From Anaerostipes hominis (ex Lee et al. 2021) (GTDB lineage Bacteria; Bacillota; Clostridia; Lachnospirales; Lachnospiraceae): a stretch of 64,000 bases of DNA. The position numbers and the translations under genes are program-made. Below are positions 15,688 to 23,500 of this stretch, piece by piece (within the stretch, counting starts at the first letter, position 1; every line of letters starts with the position of its first letter). Below the pieces are notes generated by a model that worked only from the letters and a program-made list of their open reading frames with translations, was not told the origin of the DNA and did no database searches. Location of the stretch: the NCBI RefSeq assembly GCF_002270485.1, contig NZ_NQOG01000004.1, positions 1 through 64,000 of the forward strand, in the 5' to 3' direction.

Positions 15688-16971
15688 TTATCCTATTTGG
15701 CTCAACGCCTGGTCAAGGTCTGCAATGATATCCTCAGTATTTTCGATTCCCACGCTGAAACGGATCAGATCCGGCTGTACTCCGGCCTCCAAAAGTTCCT
15801 GGTCATTCATCTGACGGTGGGTATGACTGGCAGGATGCAGAACACAGCTTCTGGAATCTGCCACATGTGTTACGATGGCCACCAGCTTTAAGCTGTCCAT
15901 CATCTGGATCGATGCCTCGCGTCCGCCTTTCAGGCCAAACGTAATAACCCCGCAGGTTCCGTTTGGCATATATTTCTGTGCTCTCTCATAAGCCTCATCG
16001 CCTTCCAGCATCGGGCAGTGCACCCATGCAACCTTATCATTGTCTCTCAGCCATGCAGCTACGGCTTTTGCATTTTCACAATGTCTGGCCACTCTTAAAT
16101 GCAGAGTTTCCAGGCCAATGTTCAAGTAAAAAGCATTTTGAGGTGACTGGATGGAACCCAGGTCCCGCATCAGCTGGACCGTAGCCTTTGTAATATAGGC
16201 ACCTTTACCAAACTTTTCTGTATAAACCACACCATGGTACGTCTCATCCGGCTGAGTAAGACATGCAAATTTGTCTCCGTATGCATCCCAGTCAAAGTTA
16301 CCGCTGTCGACGATCGCTCCGCCCACACATACCGCATGGCCGTCCATATACTTTGTTGTGGAATGGGTGACGATATCCGCACCCCATTCAAACGGGCGGC
16401 AGTTGATCGGCGTTGCAAATGTATTGTCAACGATCAGAGGAACTCCGTGTCCGTGAGCCGCTTTTGCAAACTTTTCGAAATCAAGAACGACCAAAGAGGG
16501 ATTTGAGATCGTTTCTCCAAACACGGCCTTTGTATTATCTCTGAATGCCGCATTTAAATCTTCTTCACTGACTTCCGGATCTACAAACGTTGCTTCCACG
16601 CCCATCTTCCTCAAGGTATGGGCAAACAGGTTATAAGTCCCCCCATATAGAGCCGTTGTACAGATGATATGGTCTCCCGACTCCGCGATATTCATGATGG
16701 CATAAAAGTTGGCCGCCTGTCCGGAAGAAGTGAGCATTGCCGCCACTCCGCCTTCCAAATCACAGATCTTTGCTGCCACCGAGTCGTTGGTGGGATTCTG
16801 AAGTCTCGTATAGAAATATCCCGCATCCTCCAGGTCAAAAAGGCGTCCCATCTGGTCACTTGTGTCGTATTTAAATGTAGTGCTCTGATATACCGGCACC
16901 ACCCTCGGCTCCCCTTTTTTCGGCTCCCATCCGGATTGAATACATTTTGTCTCAATTTTGTAATCGCTCAT
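15688..16971 (-). CDS. metY: O-acetylhomoserine aminocarboxypropyltransferase/sulfhydrylase
   Basis: A 427-residue PLP-dependent enzyme of the Cys/Met metabolism family that makes homocysteine from O-acetylhomoserine and sulfide. The PLP lysine lies in VTHSTTKYMDGHAV, with QNPTNDSVAAKICDLEGG and YTRLQNPTN typical of the family. The length of about 430, rather than about 380, and the long insert favour the MetY type over cystathionine gamma-synthase. AGAGGAAG precedes the start. It begins 15 bases after the ABC ATPase gene, with no terminator between, so it is the last gene of permease-ATPase-metY. No SAM riboswitch or T-box is visible upstream of that operon. Confidence 0.93.
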   Translation of the reverse strand: MSDYKIETKCIQSGWEPKKGEPRVVPVYQSTTFKYDTSDQMGRLFDLEDAGYFYTRLQNPTNDSVAAKICDLEGGVAAMLTSSGQAANFYAIMNIAESGDHIICTTALYGGTYNLFAHTLRKMGVEATFVDPEVSEEDLNAAFRDNTKAVFGETISNPSLVVLDFEKFAKAAHGHGVPLIVDNTFATPINCRPFEWGADIVTHSTTKYMDGHAVCVGGAIVDSGNFDWDAYGDKFACLTQPDETYHGVVYTEKFGKGAYITKATVQLMRDLGSIQSPQNAFYLNIGLETLHLRVARHCENAKAVAAWLRDNDKVAWVHCPMLEGDEAYERAQKYMPNGTCGVITFGLKGGREASIQMMDSLKLVAIVTHVADSRSCVLHPASHTHRQMNDQELLEAGVQPDLIRFSVGIENTEDIIADLDQALSQIG

Positions 16972-16986
16972 GTTTCTTCCTCTCTC

Positions 16987-17781
16987 TTATGATAATAACA
17001 TTCTGTCGTTGGCAAAATCTTCCCCGCTGGTTTCCTCAAACTTCTGCAGAAGATCAGTAACTTTCAGGTTCTTCTTTTCTTCTCCTGAAACATCATAGAT
17101 GATCCTTCCGCTGTTCATCATGATCAGGCGGTTTCCAATGCGTATGGCGTCTTTCATGTTGTGAGTTACCATCATAGCGGTCAGACTGTCCCTCGCGATA
17201 ATCTTCTCCGTAAGCTCCAGTACTTTTTTCGCCGTCTTTGGATCAAGGGCCGCCGTGTGCTCGTCTAAGAGCAGAAGACTCGGCTTATTCAGCGTAGCCA
17301 TGAGCAGTGTCAGTGCCTGTCTCTGTCCTCCGGACAATAGTCCTACCTTTGAAGTAAGACGGTCCTCGAGTCCCAAATCCAGCATCGCCAGCTTCTCCTT
17401 ATACAGCTTTTTCTCGCTTTTCGTAATGCCCCAGCGCAGGCCGCGGTTTTTCCCACGGCGGTGAGCCATCGCCATATTCTCCTGTATCTCCATACCGGCT
17501 GCGGTTCCCATCATTGGGTCCTGGAACACCCGCCCAAGCATATAGGCCCGTTTATGCTCCGGCAGGTCCGAAATGTCTTTGCCGTCCAGGAGGATCGTTC
17601 CCTGGTCGATAGGATATACGCCTGCGATCATGTTCAGCATCGTTGACTTACCTGCCCCGTTGCCTCCGATCACAGTCACAAAGTCCCCTGGATTCAGGTG
17701 AAGATCGATCCCGTCCAGCGCCTTCTTTTCATTGACAGTGCCTTTATTAAATGTCTTGTGCACATCGATGATGTTTAACAT
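16987..17781 (-). CDS. ABC transporter ATP-binding protein (partner of a PF04392-type binding protein)
   Basis: A 264-residue ATPase with Walker A GGNGAGKST (near 39), Q-loop in RVFQDPMMGT, signature LLSGGQRQAL and Walker B LLLLDEHTAALDPKT. The histidine switch is in MMVTHNMKD. It energises the membrane permease encoded directly upstream; the two genes overlap by seven bases (ATG within the permease stop region). Together with the substrate-binding lipoproteins this resembles the TrpXYZ class of importers, but linkage to metY raises the chance of a sulfur-related substrate. The start has AAGGAGG upstream. Confidence 0.93.
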   Translation of the reverse strand: MLNIIDVHKTFNKGTVNEKKALDGIDLHLNPGDFVTVIGGNGAGKSTMLNMIAGVYPIDQGTILLDGKDISDLPEHKRAYMLGRVFQDPMMGTAAGMEIQENMAMAHRRGKNRGLRWGITKSEKKLYKEKLAMLDLGLEDRLTSKVGLLSGGQRQALTLLMATLNKPSLLLLDEHTAALDPKTAKKVLELTEKIIARDSLTAMMVTHNMKDAIRIGNRLIMMNSGRIIYDVSGEEKKNLKVTDLLQKFEETSGEDFANDRMLLS

Positions 17782-18689
17782 GCGGTGTTTCCTCCTTTTC
17801 CAGGAATTCTTTTCTGGGAATATCTGGACTTGATCGCCGGAATACCCAGAGCTAATGCCACGACTAATGCCGTAAACAGCTTCATATCGTCTGTGCTCAG
17901 TCCCATATACAGCACCAGTGAAATAATCATGCGGTAAATCACAGAGCCAAACACAACAGAAGCCAGTATATACATGAAATTAAACCGTTTTCCAAAGATT
18001 ACTTCTCCGATAACGATAGATGCCAGACCGATGACAATGGCTCCGGTCCCCATTTTAATATCACCGTATCCCTGGCTCTGTCCAACCAGTGCACCTGAGA
18101 CGGAGATCATTCCGTTGGAGATGACAAGGCCGATGACTTTTGATGTATTCGTATTGGCCCCCAAAGCCCGGACCATATATTCGTTGTTTCCGGTCGCCCT
18201 CAGTGCGCATCCGAGTTCAGTACCGCAGAACCAGTAGATGCACAGCACCACAAAAATGCTGATCACTGCTCCAACCAGCAGTGTTGCCATCGTCTGGTCC
18301 AGTTTCAGCGCATCAATGGCCTGAGTGAATGCGGTATCCTCTCCCAGCAGTGATGTATTTGGCTGTCCCATGATACGGATATTGACCGAATACAGGGCAA
18401 TCATTGTCAGAATACCGGCTAAGATCGCAGGGATTTTTAATTTCGTATGTAAAAATCCAGTCACTGCTCCTGCCGCCATTCCCGCTGCCAATGCGATGAC
18501 AAGAGATACAAAAGGGTTTACTCCTTTTACGATCATAACTGCGCTGATGCATCCCCCCAGGGCAAACGTACCTTCACAGGACAAATCCGGAATATCCAAT
18601 ATCCTGAATGTAATATAGACACCAAGCGCCATGATTCCCCACAGTGTACCCTGGGCAATCGCACTTTGCATGTTTACTGCTAAATCCAT
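17775..18689 (-). CDS. ABC transporter permease (BPD_transp_2 type)
   Basis: A 304-residue membrane protein with about eight to nine hydrophobic segments and the family opening GTLWGIMALGVYITFRILDIPDLSCEGTF (split here: GTLWGIMALGVYITFRI, then the conserved DLSCEGTFALGG turn). It belongs to the branched-chain amino acid/ribose-type permeases used by TrpY-like systems. A homodimer is expected, since only one permease gene is present. The start has AAGGAGAAG immediately upstream. It is the first gene of the permease-ATPase-metY operon, behind an extended -10 promoter flanked by a 9-bp inverted repeat. Confidence 0.92.
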   Translation of the reverse strand: MDLAVNMQSAIAQGTLWGIMALGVYITFRILDIPDLSCEGTFALGGCISAVMIVKGVNPFVSLVIALAAGMAAGAVTGFLHTKLKIPAILAGILTMIALYSVNIRIMGQPNTSLLGEDTAFTQAIDALKLDQTMATLLVGAVISIFVVLCIYWFCGTELGCALRATGNNEYMVRALGANTNTSKVIGLVISNGMISVSGALVGQSQGYGDIKMGTGAIVIGLASIVIGEVIFGKRFNFMYILASVVFGSVIYRMIISLVLYMGLSTDDMKLFTALVVALALGIPAIKSRYSQKRIPGKGGNTAC

Positions 18690-18707
18690 TCTTCTTCTCC
18701 TTTTCTT

Positions 18708-18765
18708 ACTTTACTGTCCACGAAAATTTATTATATCACGATTTAAGGCTTTGCACCAGTAAAGT
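18708..18765 (-). promoter_or_regulatory. Promoter of the permease-ATPase-metY operon with flanking inverted repeat
   Basis: Minus-strand TATAAT at 18730-18735 is preceded by TGA (extended -10); no clear -35 is seen. The 9-mer ACTTTACTG (18708-18716) and its exact reverse complement (18757-18765) bracket the -10 with 40 bases between, a layout that could suit a dimeric regulator or be chance. Confidence 0.45.
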
Positions 18766-18788
18766 TCTGTGAATCCTGCACGAAGTAC

Positions 18789-18838
18789 TTTTTTATTTCA
18801 TTAGGGAAGTTCTGCGACCTTCCCTATGAAATAAAAAA
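18789..18838. repeat. Long imperfect hairpin beside the binding-protein terminator
   Basis: A 20-bp stem with a single bulged T: the 13-base arm 18789-18801 and AGGGAAG (18803-18809) pair with CTTCCCT (18819-18825) and 18826-18838. There is no T tract on either exit side, so it is not a standard terminator. Its right edge is the A tract that becomes the U tract of the neighbouring terminator. Confidence 0.6.
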
Positions 18839-18874
18839 ACTGTCTTCTTTCAATTAACGAAAGAAGACAGTTTT
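18833..18874 (-). terminator. Strong terminator of the first binding-protein gene
   Basis: A perfect 16-bp stem (18836-18851 with 18859-18874) with a seven-base loop, followed on the minus strand by a run of seven T. It separates the highly expressed lipoprotein gene from the permease operon. Confidence 0.9.
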
Positions 18875-18899
18875 GTACCCATCATTCAGGACGGTGCAT

Positions 18900-19916
18900 T
18901 TATTTTTTCTTTTCTGTGATCGTTGTCACCATCTTGGCCTTTTTCTCTAAGTTTTTCGGAACTTTGATTCCCAGCTTCTTTACGGTATCTTTGTTGATGA
19001 TCAAGTCAGCATTGCTCTGATATTCGATTGGCATTGTCTTTATCTCTGCTTTGCCTTCTAAGATCTTGACTGCCTGTGCAGCGGTCTGTTTTCCGAGTTC
19101 ATAGTAATTGATTCCGTATGTAGCAAGGCCTCCGCCGGTACACATACCTTCCTCTCCTACGATGACAGGGATCTTGGCTTCGTTGGCTACCATAGATACA
19201 GTGTTCATTCCGGCTGCGATCAGGTTGTCTGTCGGCGCATAGATGGCATCCGCTTTCCCCTTCAGAGATTCCACTACCTGGCGGATCTCGCTTGATTCGG
19301 ACACTGTGGCGTCCATGGTCTCAAATCCTAACTTCTTTGCCTCTTTCTTTGCCATAGCGATCTGGATCTTTGAGTTTGCTTCTGCTGAGCAGTATAACAT
19401 AGCCACTTTCTTCGTCTTCGGAAGCATTTGTTTTAAGAGTTCCATCTGCTTTTTCACCGGTGTCAGGTCTGAAGTTCCGGAAACGTTGTTGCCTGGCTCA
19501 TCATTGCTCTTTACAAGCTTAGATGCAGCCGGATCCGTCACGGCTGTCACCAGGATCGGAATATCCTTTGACTCATTCGCCATAGCCTGGGCCGCAGGTG
19601 TGGCGATCGCCAATACCAGGTCACACTTGTCATTGACAAACTGAGATGCGATGGTCTGACAATTGGACTGCTCATTCTGAGCATTCTTATATTCAATCTT
19701 GATCTTATCTCCGTCTTTATATCCGGCATCTGCAAGGCCTTCTTTAAAGCCTTTGTAAGCCGCATCTAAAGCTGCGTGCTCAGTAAGCTGCACAACACCG
19801 ATTTTCTTTTGTTCCTTTTTTGCCTCGTCTTTCTTGTCACTTCCCCCGCATCCGGAGAGTAGCGCTGCACTCATCACGGCTGCAAGTCCCACTGCCATAA
19901 ACTTTTTTAAACTCAT
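18900..19916 (-). CDS. ABC transporter substrate-binding lipoprotein (PF04392 family), copy 1
   Basis: A 338-residue secreted lipoprotein. The signal peptide ends in LLSGC, whose cysteine (about residue 23) is the lipidation site. The mature part has the ABC_sub_bind features IGVVQLTEHAALDAAYKGF, LVLAIATPAAQAMAN and DATVSESSEIRQVVESLKG. It delivers ligand to the permease/ATPase encoded next, downstream. GGAGG precedes the start. Its own consensus promoter and terminator should give high expression relative to the membrane parts, as is common for binding proteins. It is a close paralogue of the gene at 20232-21230; long stretches are identical. Confidence 0.92.
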   Translation of the reverse strand: MSLKKFMAVGLAAVMSAALLSGCGGSDKKDEAKKEQKKIGVVQLTEHAALDAAYKGFKEGLADAGYKDGDKIKIEYKNAQNEQSNCQTIASQFVNDKCDLVLAIATPAAQAMANESKDIPILVTAVTDPAASKLVKSNDEPGNNVSGTSDLTPVKKQMELLKQMLPKTKKVAMLYCSAEANSKIQIAMAKKEAKKLGFETMDATVSESSEIRQVVESLKGKADAIYAPTDNLIAAGMNTVSMVANEAKIPVIVGEEGMCTGGGLATYGINYYELGKQTAAQAVKILEGKAEIKTMPIEYQSNADLIINKDTVKKLGIKVPKNLEKKAKMVTTITEKKK

Positions 19917-19972
19917 AACTCTGTCCTCCGTCCTTGTTGTTGCGTCAGCACTTCAACGCTTTTATGTGCTAA

Positions 19973-20001
19973 ATTATAACACTGCCGTTCCTCATTGTCA
20001 A
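19973..20001 (-). promoter_or_regulatory. Consensus sigma-A promoter of binding-protein copy 1
   Basis: Minus strand: TTGACA (19996-20001), exactly 17 bases, TATAAT (19973-19978) with TGT ahead. Both boxes are perfect, the strongest promoter seen in the window. The leader is about 50 bases and holds no riboswitch that I recognise. Confidence 0.9.
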
Positions 20002-20199
20002 GCAAAGAACAAAGTAGGCAAGCCCATCTCATCTCTTCAACTCTCATTCTTTAAGGGGCTTGACAACTTTGCGTGCCAGATGCGATTTGACGCAGTCAAA
20101 TGATATCCTTACGCATCTGTGCACAACCTGCGGAGCGTTTTTTGTTTCTTAGAAAAAGACCTTGTCACGCTGATGCATGAAAGTTTTCCCCTAAGAAGC

Positions 20200-20227
20200 A
20201 AAAAACTGCCCCGGTCTCCCGGAGCAG
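20200..20227 (-). terminator. Terminator of the rpsO-pnp-linked binding-protein gene
   Basis: The hairpin CTGCTCCGG / CCGGGGCAG read on the minus strand is followed by T6, five bases after the stop codon of copy 2. Confidence 0.85.
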
Positions 20228-20231
20228 TCGC

Positions 20232-21230
20232 TTATTTACTCTTATTCTGTGTTTTAACGAACTTAGCTGTTTTTTTCAGTTCGTCCGGGACCCGGATCCC
20301 CAGTTTTTTTACCTGGTCTTCATTGATGATCAAGTCATACTGATCCTGGTATCCTATCGGCAATTCAGAAACCTTTTTTTTGCCTTCCAGTATATCTTCT
20401 GCCTGTTTTGCGGTCTGCTTTCCGAGCCGGTAGTAATTGATGCCGTATGTGGCAAGCCCGCCTCCCGTGCAGAGAGCTTCCTCTCCGACGATCACGGGAA
20501 TTTTAGCCTCATTGGCCACCATGGTGACGGTATTCATGCTGGCGGAGATGATATTGTCAGTCGGCACGTAGATCACGTCTGCCCTGCCTTTTAAAGACTC
20601 CACAACCTGCCGGATTTCACTGGATTCCGACACCGTTGCGTCCATCGTCTGAAATCCCTGTGTTTTAGCCACCGAACGGGCCTGTTTTACCTGGAGCACA
20701 GAATTTGCTTCCGCCGAACAATATAAAAACGCAGCTTTTTTTGCTTCTGGCATCAGCTTTTTAATCAGCCCGATCTGTTCTTTCACCGGAGCCATGTCAG
20801 AAGTTCCCGACACATTTGTATCCGGTTTTTTATTATCCTTTACCAGCTTGGCTGCCTGGTGGTCTGTCACTGCCGTGGCCAGGATCGGAATATCCTTCGT
20901 CTCCGTAGCCATGGCCTGTGCCGCCGGTGTTGCAATGGCCAGCACAAGATCACTCCGGTTTCCGACAAACTGGGAGGCGATGGTCTGACAGTTGGACTGA
21001 TCATTCTGGGCATTTTTATACTGAATCTCAATATTTTTGCCGTCCACGTATCCGTCTTCTTTCAGACCGTCAATAAATCCTTTTCTGGCGTCATTTAACG
21101 CATCGTGTTCTACCAGCTGCAGAATTCCAATTCGCTTTACATTATCTGACTTTTTGTTTGCACATCCTGTAAAAGCCATCACAGCCGCAAACACTGCCAG
21201 GATGCCAAACGCTTGTGCTTTTCGTCTCAT
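20232..21230 (-). CDS. ABC transporter substrate-binding lipoprotein (PF04392 family), copy 2
   Basis: A 332-residue lipoprotein with signal peptide and lipobox FTGC (cysteine near residue 23). It is collinear with copy 1 over its whole length and shares long identical blocks (for example NCQTIASQFV, LVLAIATPAAQAMA, DATVSESSEIRQVVESLKG, MVANEAKIPVIVGEE and GGGLATYGINYY). It starts eight bases after the pnp stop codon with AGGG upstream and no promoter between, so it is probably cotranscribed with pnp. It lacks its own permease and may share the one at 17775-18689 with a different ligand preference (inference). Confidence 0.9.
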   Translation of the reverse strand: MRRKAQAFGILAVFAAVMAFTGCANKKSDNVKRIGILQLVEHDALNDARKGFIDGLKEDGYVDGKNIEIQYKNAQNDQSNCQTIASQFVGNRSDLVLAIATPAAQAMATETKDIPILATAVTDHQAAKLVKDNKKPDTNVSGTSDMAPVKEQIGLIKKLMPEAKKAAFLYCSAEANSVLQVKQARSVAKTQGFQTMDATVSESSEIRQVVESLKGRADVIYVPTDNIISASMNTVTMVANEAKIPVIVGEEALCTGGGLATYGINYYRLGKQTAKQAEDILEGKKKVSELPIGYQDQYDLIINEDQVKKLGIRVPDELKKTAKFVKTQNKSK

Positions 21231-21238
21231 ATTCTACC

Positions 21239-23326
21239 CTATGATAATTTTTCTTCCAGTTTTAAGTTGATTCTGCCCATCTTGTCAATTTCCAGTACTT
21301 TGACGGCTACGCGGTCCCCAATGTTGACCACATCTTCCACTTTCTCCACACGCTCTTTGGCAAGCTTGGAAATATGGATCAGTCCGTCTTTGTTCGGTGA
21401 AACCTGTACAAAGGCACCGAACTGCATGATCCTGACAACCTCGCCCTCATAGATATCTCCTACATTCAGCGGCTCTACGATGGACTTGATGATGCCGATG
21501 GCTTTGTCGATCATCTCCTGGTCTTCGCTCAAAATGTCCACTCTTCCGGACTCGTCGATATCGATCTTTACGCCGGTCTCATCAATAATGGCGTTGATCG
21601 TCTTGCCCTGTTTGCCGATGACCTCGGAAATCTTCTCCGGATCAATGGTGTACTGGGAGATCTTAGGCGCATATTTTCCTACATGGTCTCTCGCCTCTCC
21701 GATGACCGGATTCATGACCTCGTGAAGAATATAGGTTCTTGCTTCTTTTGTCCTTGCGATCGCTTCACGGATGATCTGGTCTGTGAGTCCGTGGATCTTG
21801 ATATCCATCTGGATCGCTGTGATTCCCTTATCGGTTCCTGCCACCTTAAAGTCCATGTCACCGAAAAAGTCCTCCAGACCCTGGATATCGGTGAGGATCA
21901 GATAATCATCGTCGCTGTCTCCTGTCACCAATCCTACAGAAATACCGGCAACCGGTGCCTTCACCGGCACACCTGCTGCCATCAGTGACAGAGAGGATGC
22001 ACAGATGCTTCCCTGGGATGTGGAACCGTTGGATTCCATGATCTCAGACACGGTACGGATCGCATACGGGAACTCTTCTTCTGTCGGAAGCACCGGTATC
22101 AGTGCACGTTCTGCCAAAGCTCCGTGTCCGATCTCTCTTCGTCCCGGACCTCTGCTCGGTCTTGTCTCGCCTACTGAGTAGGAAGGGAAATTATAGTGGT
22201 GCATATAGCGCTTGCTCGTCTCGTCCTGATCCATGCCGTCCAGTCTCTGAGCTTCTGAAAGAGAGCCTAGAGTGGTCACAGTCATAACCTGGGTCTGTCC
22301 TCTCTGGAACAGTGCAGAACCATGGACTCTCGGCAGACAGTCAACCTCTGCCGCCAGATGGCGGATCTCCGTGATATCCCTTCCGTCCGGACGCTTTTTA
22401 TCTTTTAAGATCATTTTTCTCACTGTCTTTTTCTGGAAAGTATACACAGCCTCCCCGATCTGGGACAGCCACTCTTCGTTATCGGCATAGCGCTCCGCTA
22501 ATTTTTCTTCAATGCCGCGGATATTTTCTTCCCTCACCTGTTTTTCGTCAGTGAAGACCGCTTCTTCCATGGCTTCCGGTGTGATAAAGGAAACCATGTC
22601 CTCATACATCTCCTGATCGATTTCATGGTGCTCATATTCATGCTTTTCTTTGCCGCATTCTGCCACAATAGTGTCGATGAATGCGATAATCTCTTTATTT
22701 ACCTCATGCGCTTTAAAGATCGCCTCAATCATTACGTCTTCCGGCACTTCATTGGCTCCGGCCTCAATCATGATGACCTTATCTCTCGTAGACGCCACGG
22801 TCAGTGCCATCTCGGATACTTCTTTCTGGGCCGCAGTCGGATTGATGATAAACTCTCCTTCGATCAGTCCAACCATAGTGGATGCAGTAGGTCCGTCGAA
22901 AGGAATGTCAGAAATGCATGTCGCGATAGCAGATCCGAGCATTGCGGTGAGTTCCGGGCTGCAGTCCGGGTCTACGGACATGACAAGGTTGTCCAGCAGT
23001 ACGTCATTTCTGTAATCCTTCGGAAACAGAGGACGCATCGGCCGGTCGATCACGCGGTCCGTAAGGATTGCATTCTCAGAAGGCCTTGCCTCTCTCTTTA
23101 AAAATCCTCCCGGGATTTTACCTACTGCATACTGTTTTTCTTCATACTCGACACTCAGCGGAAAGAAATCAATCCCGTCTCTCGGTTTGTCGGAAGCCGT
23201 AGCTGTCGAGAGGACAACTGTATCTCCGTAGTGCATAAATGCCGCACCGTTTGCCTGTGCCGCCACACGTCCTACTTCTACAGTTAAAGTGCGGCCTGCA
23301 AGTTCCATACTAAATTTTTTTACCAT
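21239..23326 (-). CDS. pnp: Polyribonucleotide nucleotidyltransferase (PNPase)
   Basis: A 695-residue phosphorolytic 3'-5' exoribonuclease of mRNA turnover. Two RNase PH-like domains (about 1-210 and 305-540) flank a helical domain and are followed by KH (about 550-610, with the VIGKQGKTINAI loop) and S1 (about 620-690, YEGEVVRIMQFGAFVQV). The second PH domain keeps the active-site region ICASSLSLMAAGVPV with the nearby acidic pair DSDDDYL. Length is standard. AAGGAG precedes the ATG. It lies directly behind rpsO, the near-universal bacterial order, but a terminator and a separate promoter lie between them. Confidence 0.98.
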   Translation of the reverse strand: MVKKFSMELAGRTLTVEVGRVAAQANGAAFMHYGDTVVLSTATASDKPRDGIDFFPLSVEYEEKQYAVGKIPGGFLKREARPSENAILTDRVIDRPMRPLFPKDYRNDVLLDNLVMSVDPDCSPELTAMLGSAIATCISDIPFDGPTASTMVGLIEGEFIINPTAAQKEVSEMALTVASTRDKVIMIEAGANEVPEDVMIEAIFKAHEVNKEIIAFIDTIVAECGKEKHEYEHHEIDQEMYEDMVSFITPEAMEEAVFTDEKQVREENIRGIEEKLAERYADNEEWLSQIGEAVYTFQKKTVRKMILKDKKRPDGRDITEIRHLAAEVDCLPRVHGSALFQRGQTQVMTVTTLGSLSEAQRLDGMDQDETSKRYMHHYNFPSYSVGETRPSRGPGRREIGHGALAERALIPVLPTEEEFPYAIRTVSEIMESNGSTSQGSICASSLSLMAAGVPVKAPVAGISVGLVTGDSDDDYLILTDIQGLEDFFGDMDFKVAGTDKGITAIQMDIKIHGLTDQIIREAIARTKEARTYILHEVMNPVIGEARDHVGKYAPKISQYTIDPEKISEVIGKQGKTINAIIDETGVKIDIDESGRVDILSEDQEMIDKAIGIIKSIVEPLNVGDIYEGEVVRIMQFGAFVQVSPNKDGLIHISKLAKERVEKVEDVVNIGDRVAVKVLEIDKMGRINLKLEEKLS

Positions 23327-23353
23327 GTTTAATTCTCCTTAAAACGATATTTA

Positions 23354-23425
23354 AAAGACGCCGAAACAACTAAGCGGTCCACAGCACAGCCTATGGGCTC
23401 CTTAGTAGTCTCGGAATACGTCTTT
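23354..23425 (-). ncRNA. pnp leader stem-loop, candidate autoregulatory RNase III/PNPase target
   Basis: Read on the minus strand, AAAGACG, CCGA, GAC and ACTAAG pair in order with CTTAGT, GT, TCGG and CGTCTTT at the other end, about 20 pairs with one four-base bulge and one mismatch. A small AGCC/GGCT hairpin sits in the loop. It begins only a few bases after the predicted transcription start, which is the layout of the E. coli pnp leader cut by RNase III. Function here is by analogy. Confidence 0.55.
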
Positions 23426-23437
23426 CACAACTTTTTT

Positions 23438-23446
23438 ATTGTATCA
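23438..23446 (-). promoter_or_regulatory. Extended -10 promoter of pnp
   Basis: Minus-strand TACAAT (23438-23443) with TGA just upstream; no good -35. The predicted start near 23430 puts the leader hairpin at the 5' end of the RNA. Confidence 0.45.
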
Positions 23447-23455
23447 CAACTGCAT

Positions 23456-23488
23456 GAAAAAAAGAAGACAGGAATTTGACTTCCTGTC
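23456..23488 (-). terminator. Terminator of rpsO
   Basis: A perfect 8-bp stem GACAGGAA/TTCCTGTC (23467-23474 with 23481-23488), a six-base loop and a T-rich exit (TTCTTTTTTT) on the minus strand. It lies 12 bases after the rpsO stop codon. Confidence 0.8.
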
Positions 23489-23500
23489 CCCATAATTCTG

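Larger units (their letters stand above)
19917..20231. other. 315-bp intergenic region with nested inverted repeats
   Basis: Besides the promoter at its left and the terminator at its right, the gap contains a structured centre. CAGATGCG (20077-20084) pairs with CGCATCTG (20112-20119), extended by TGC/GCA around a bulge, and encloses a perfect ATTTGAC/GTCAAAT repeat (20085-20091 and 20095-20101). A further 7-bp pair, TTCTTAG/CTAAGAA, lies at 20146-20152 and 20191-20197. No open frame, tRNA or known riboswitch is recognisable. Confidence 0.55.

Noticed and set aside
18690-18899. SAM riboswitch or T-box upstream of the importer-metY operon
   Set aside because: The predicted leader is only about 33 bases and no T-box sequence or SAM-aptamer core was found; the hairpins lie upstream of the promoter.
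19917-20231. tRNA or known riboswitch in the 315-bp gap
   Set aside because: The nested stems do not fit a cloverleaf and no T-loop consensus or known aptamer core was recognised.
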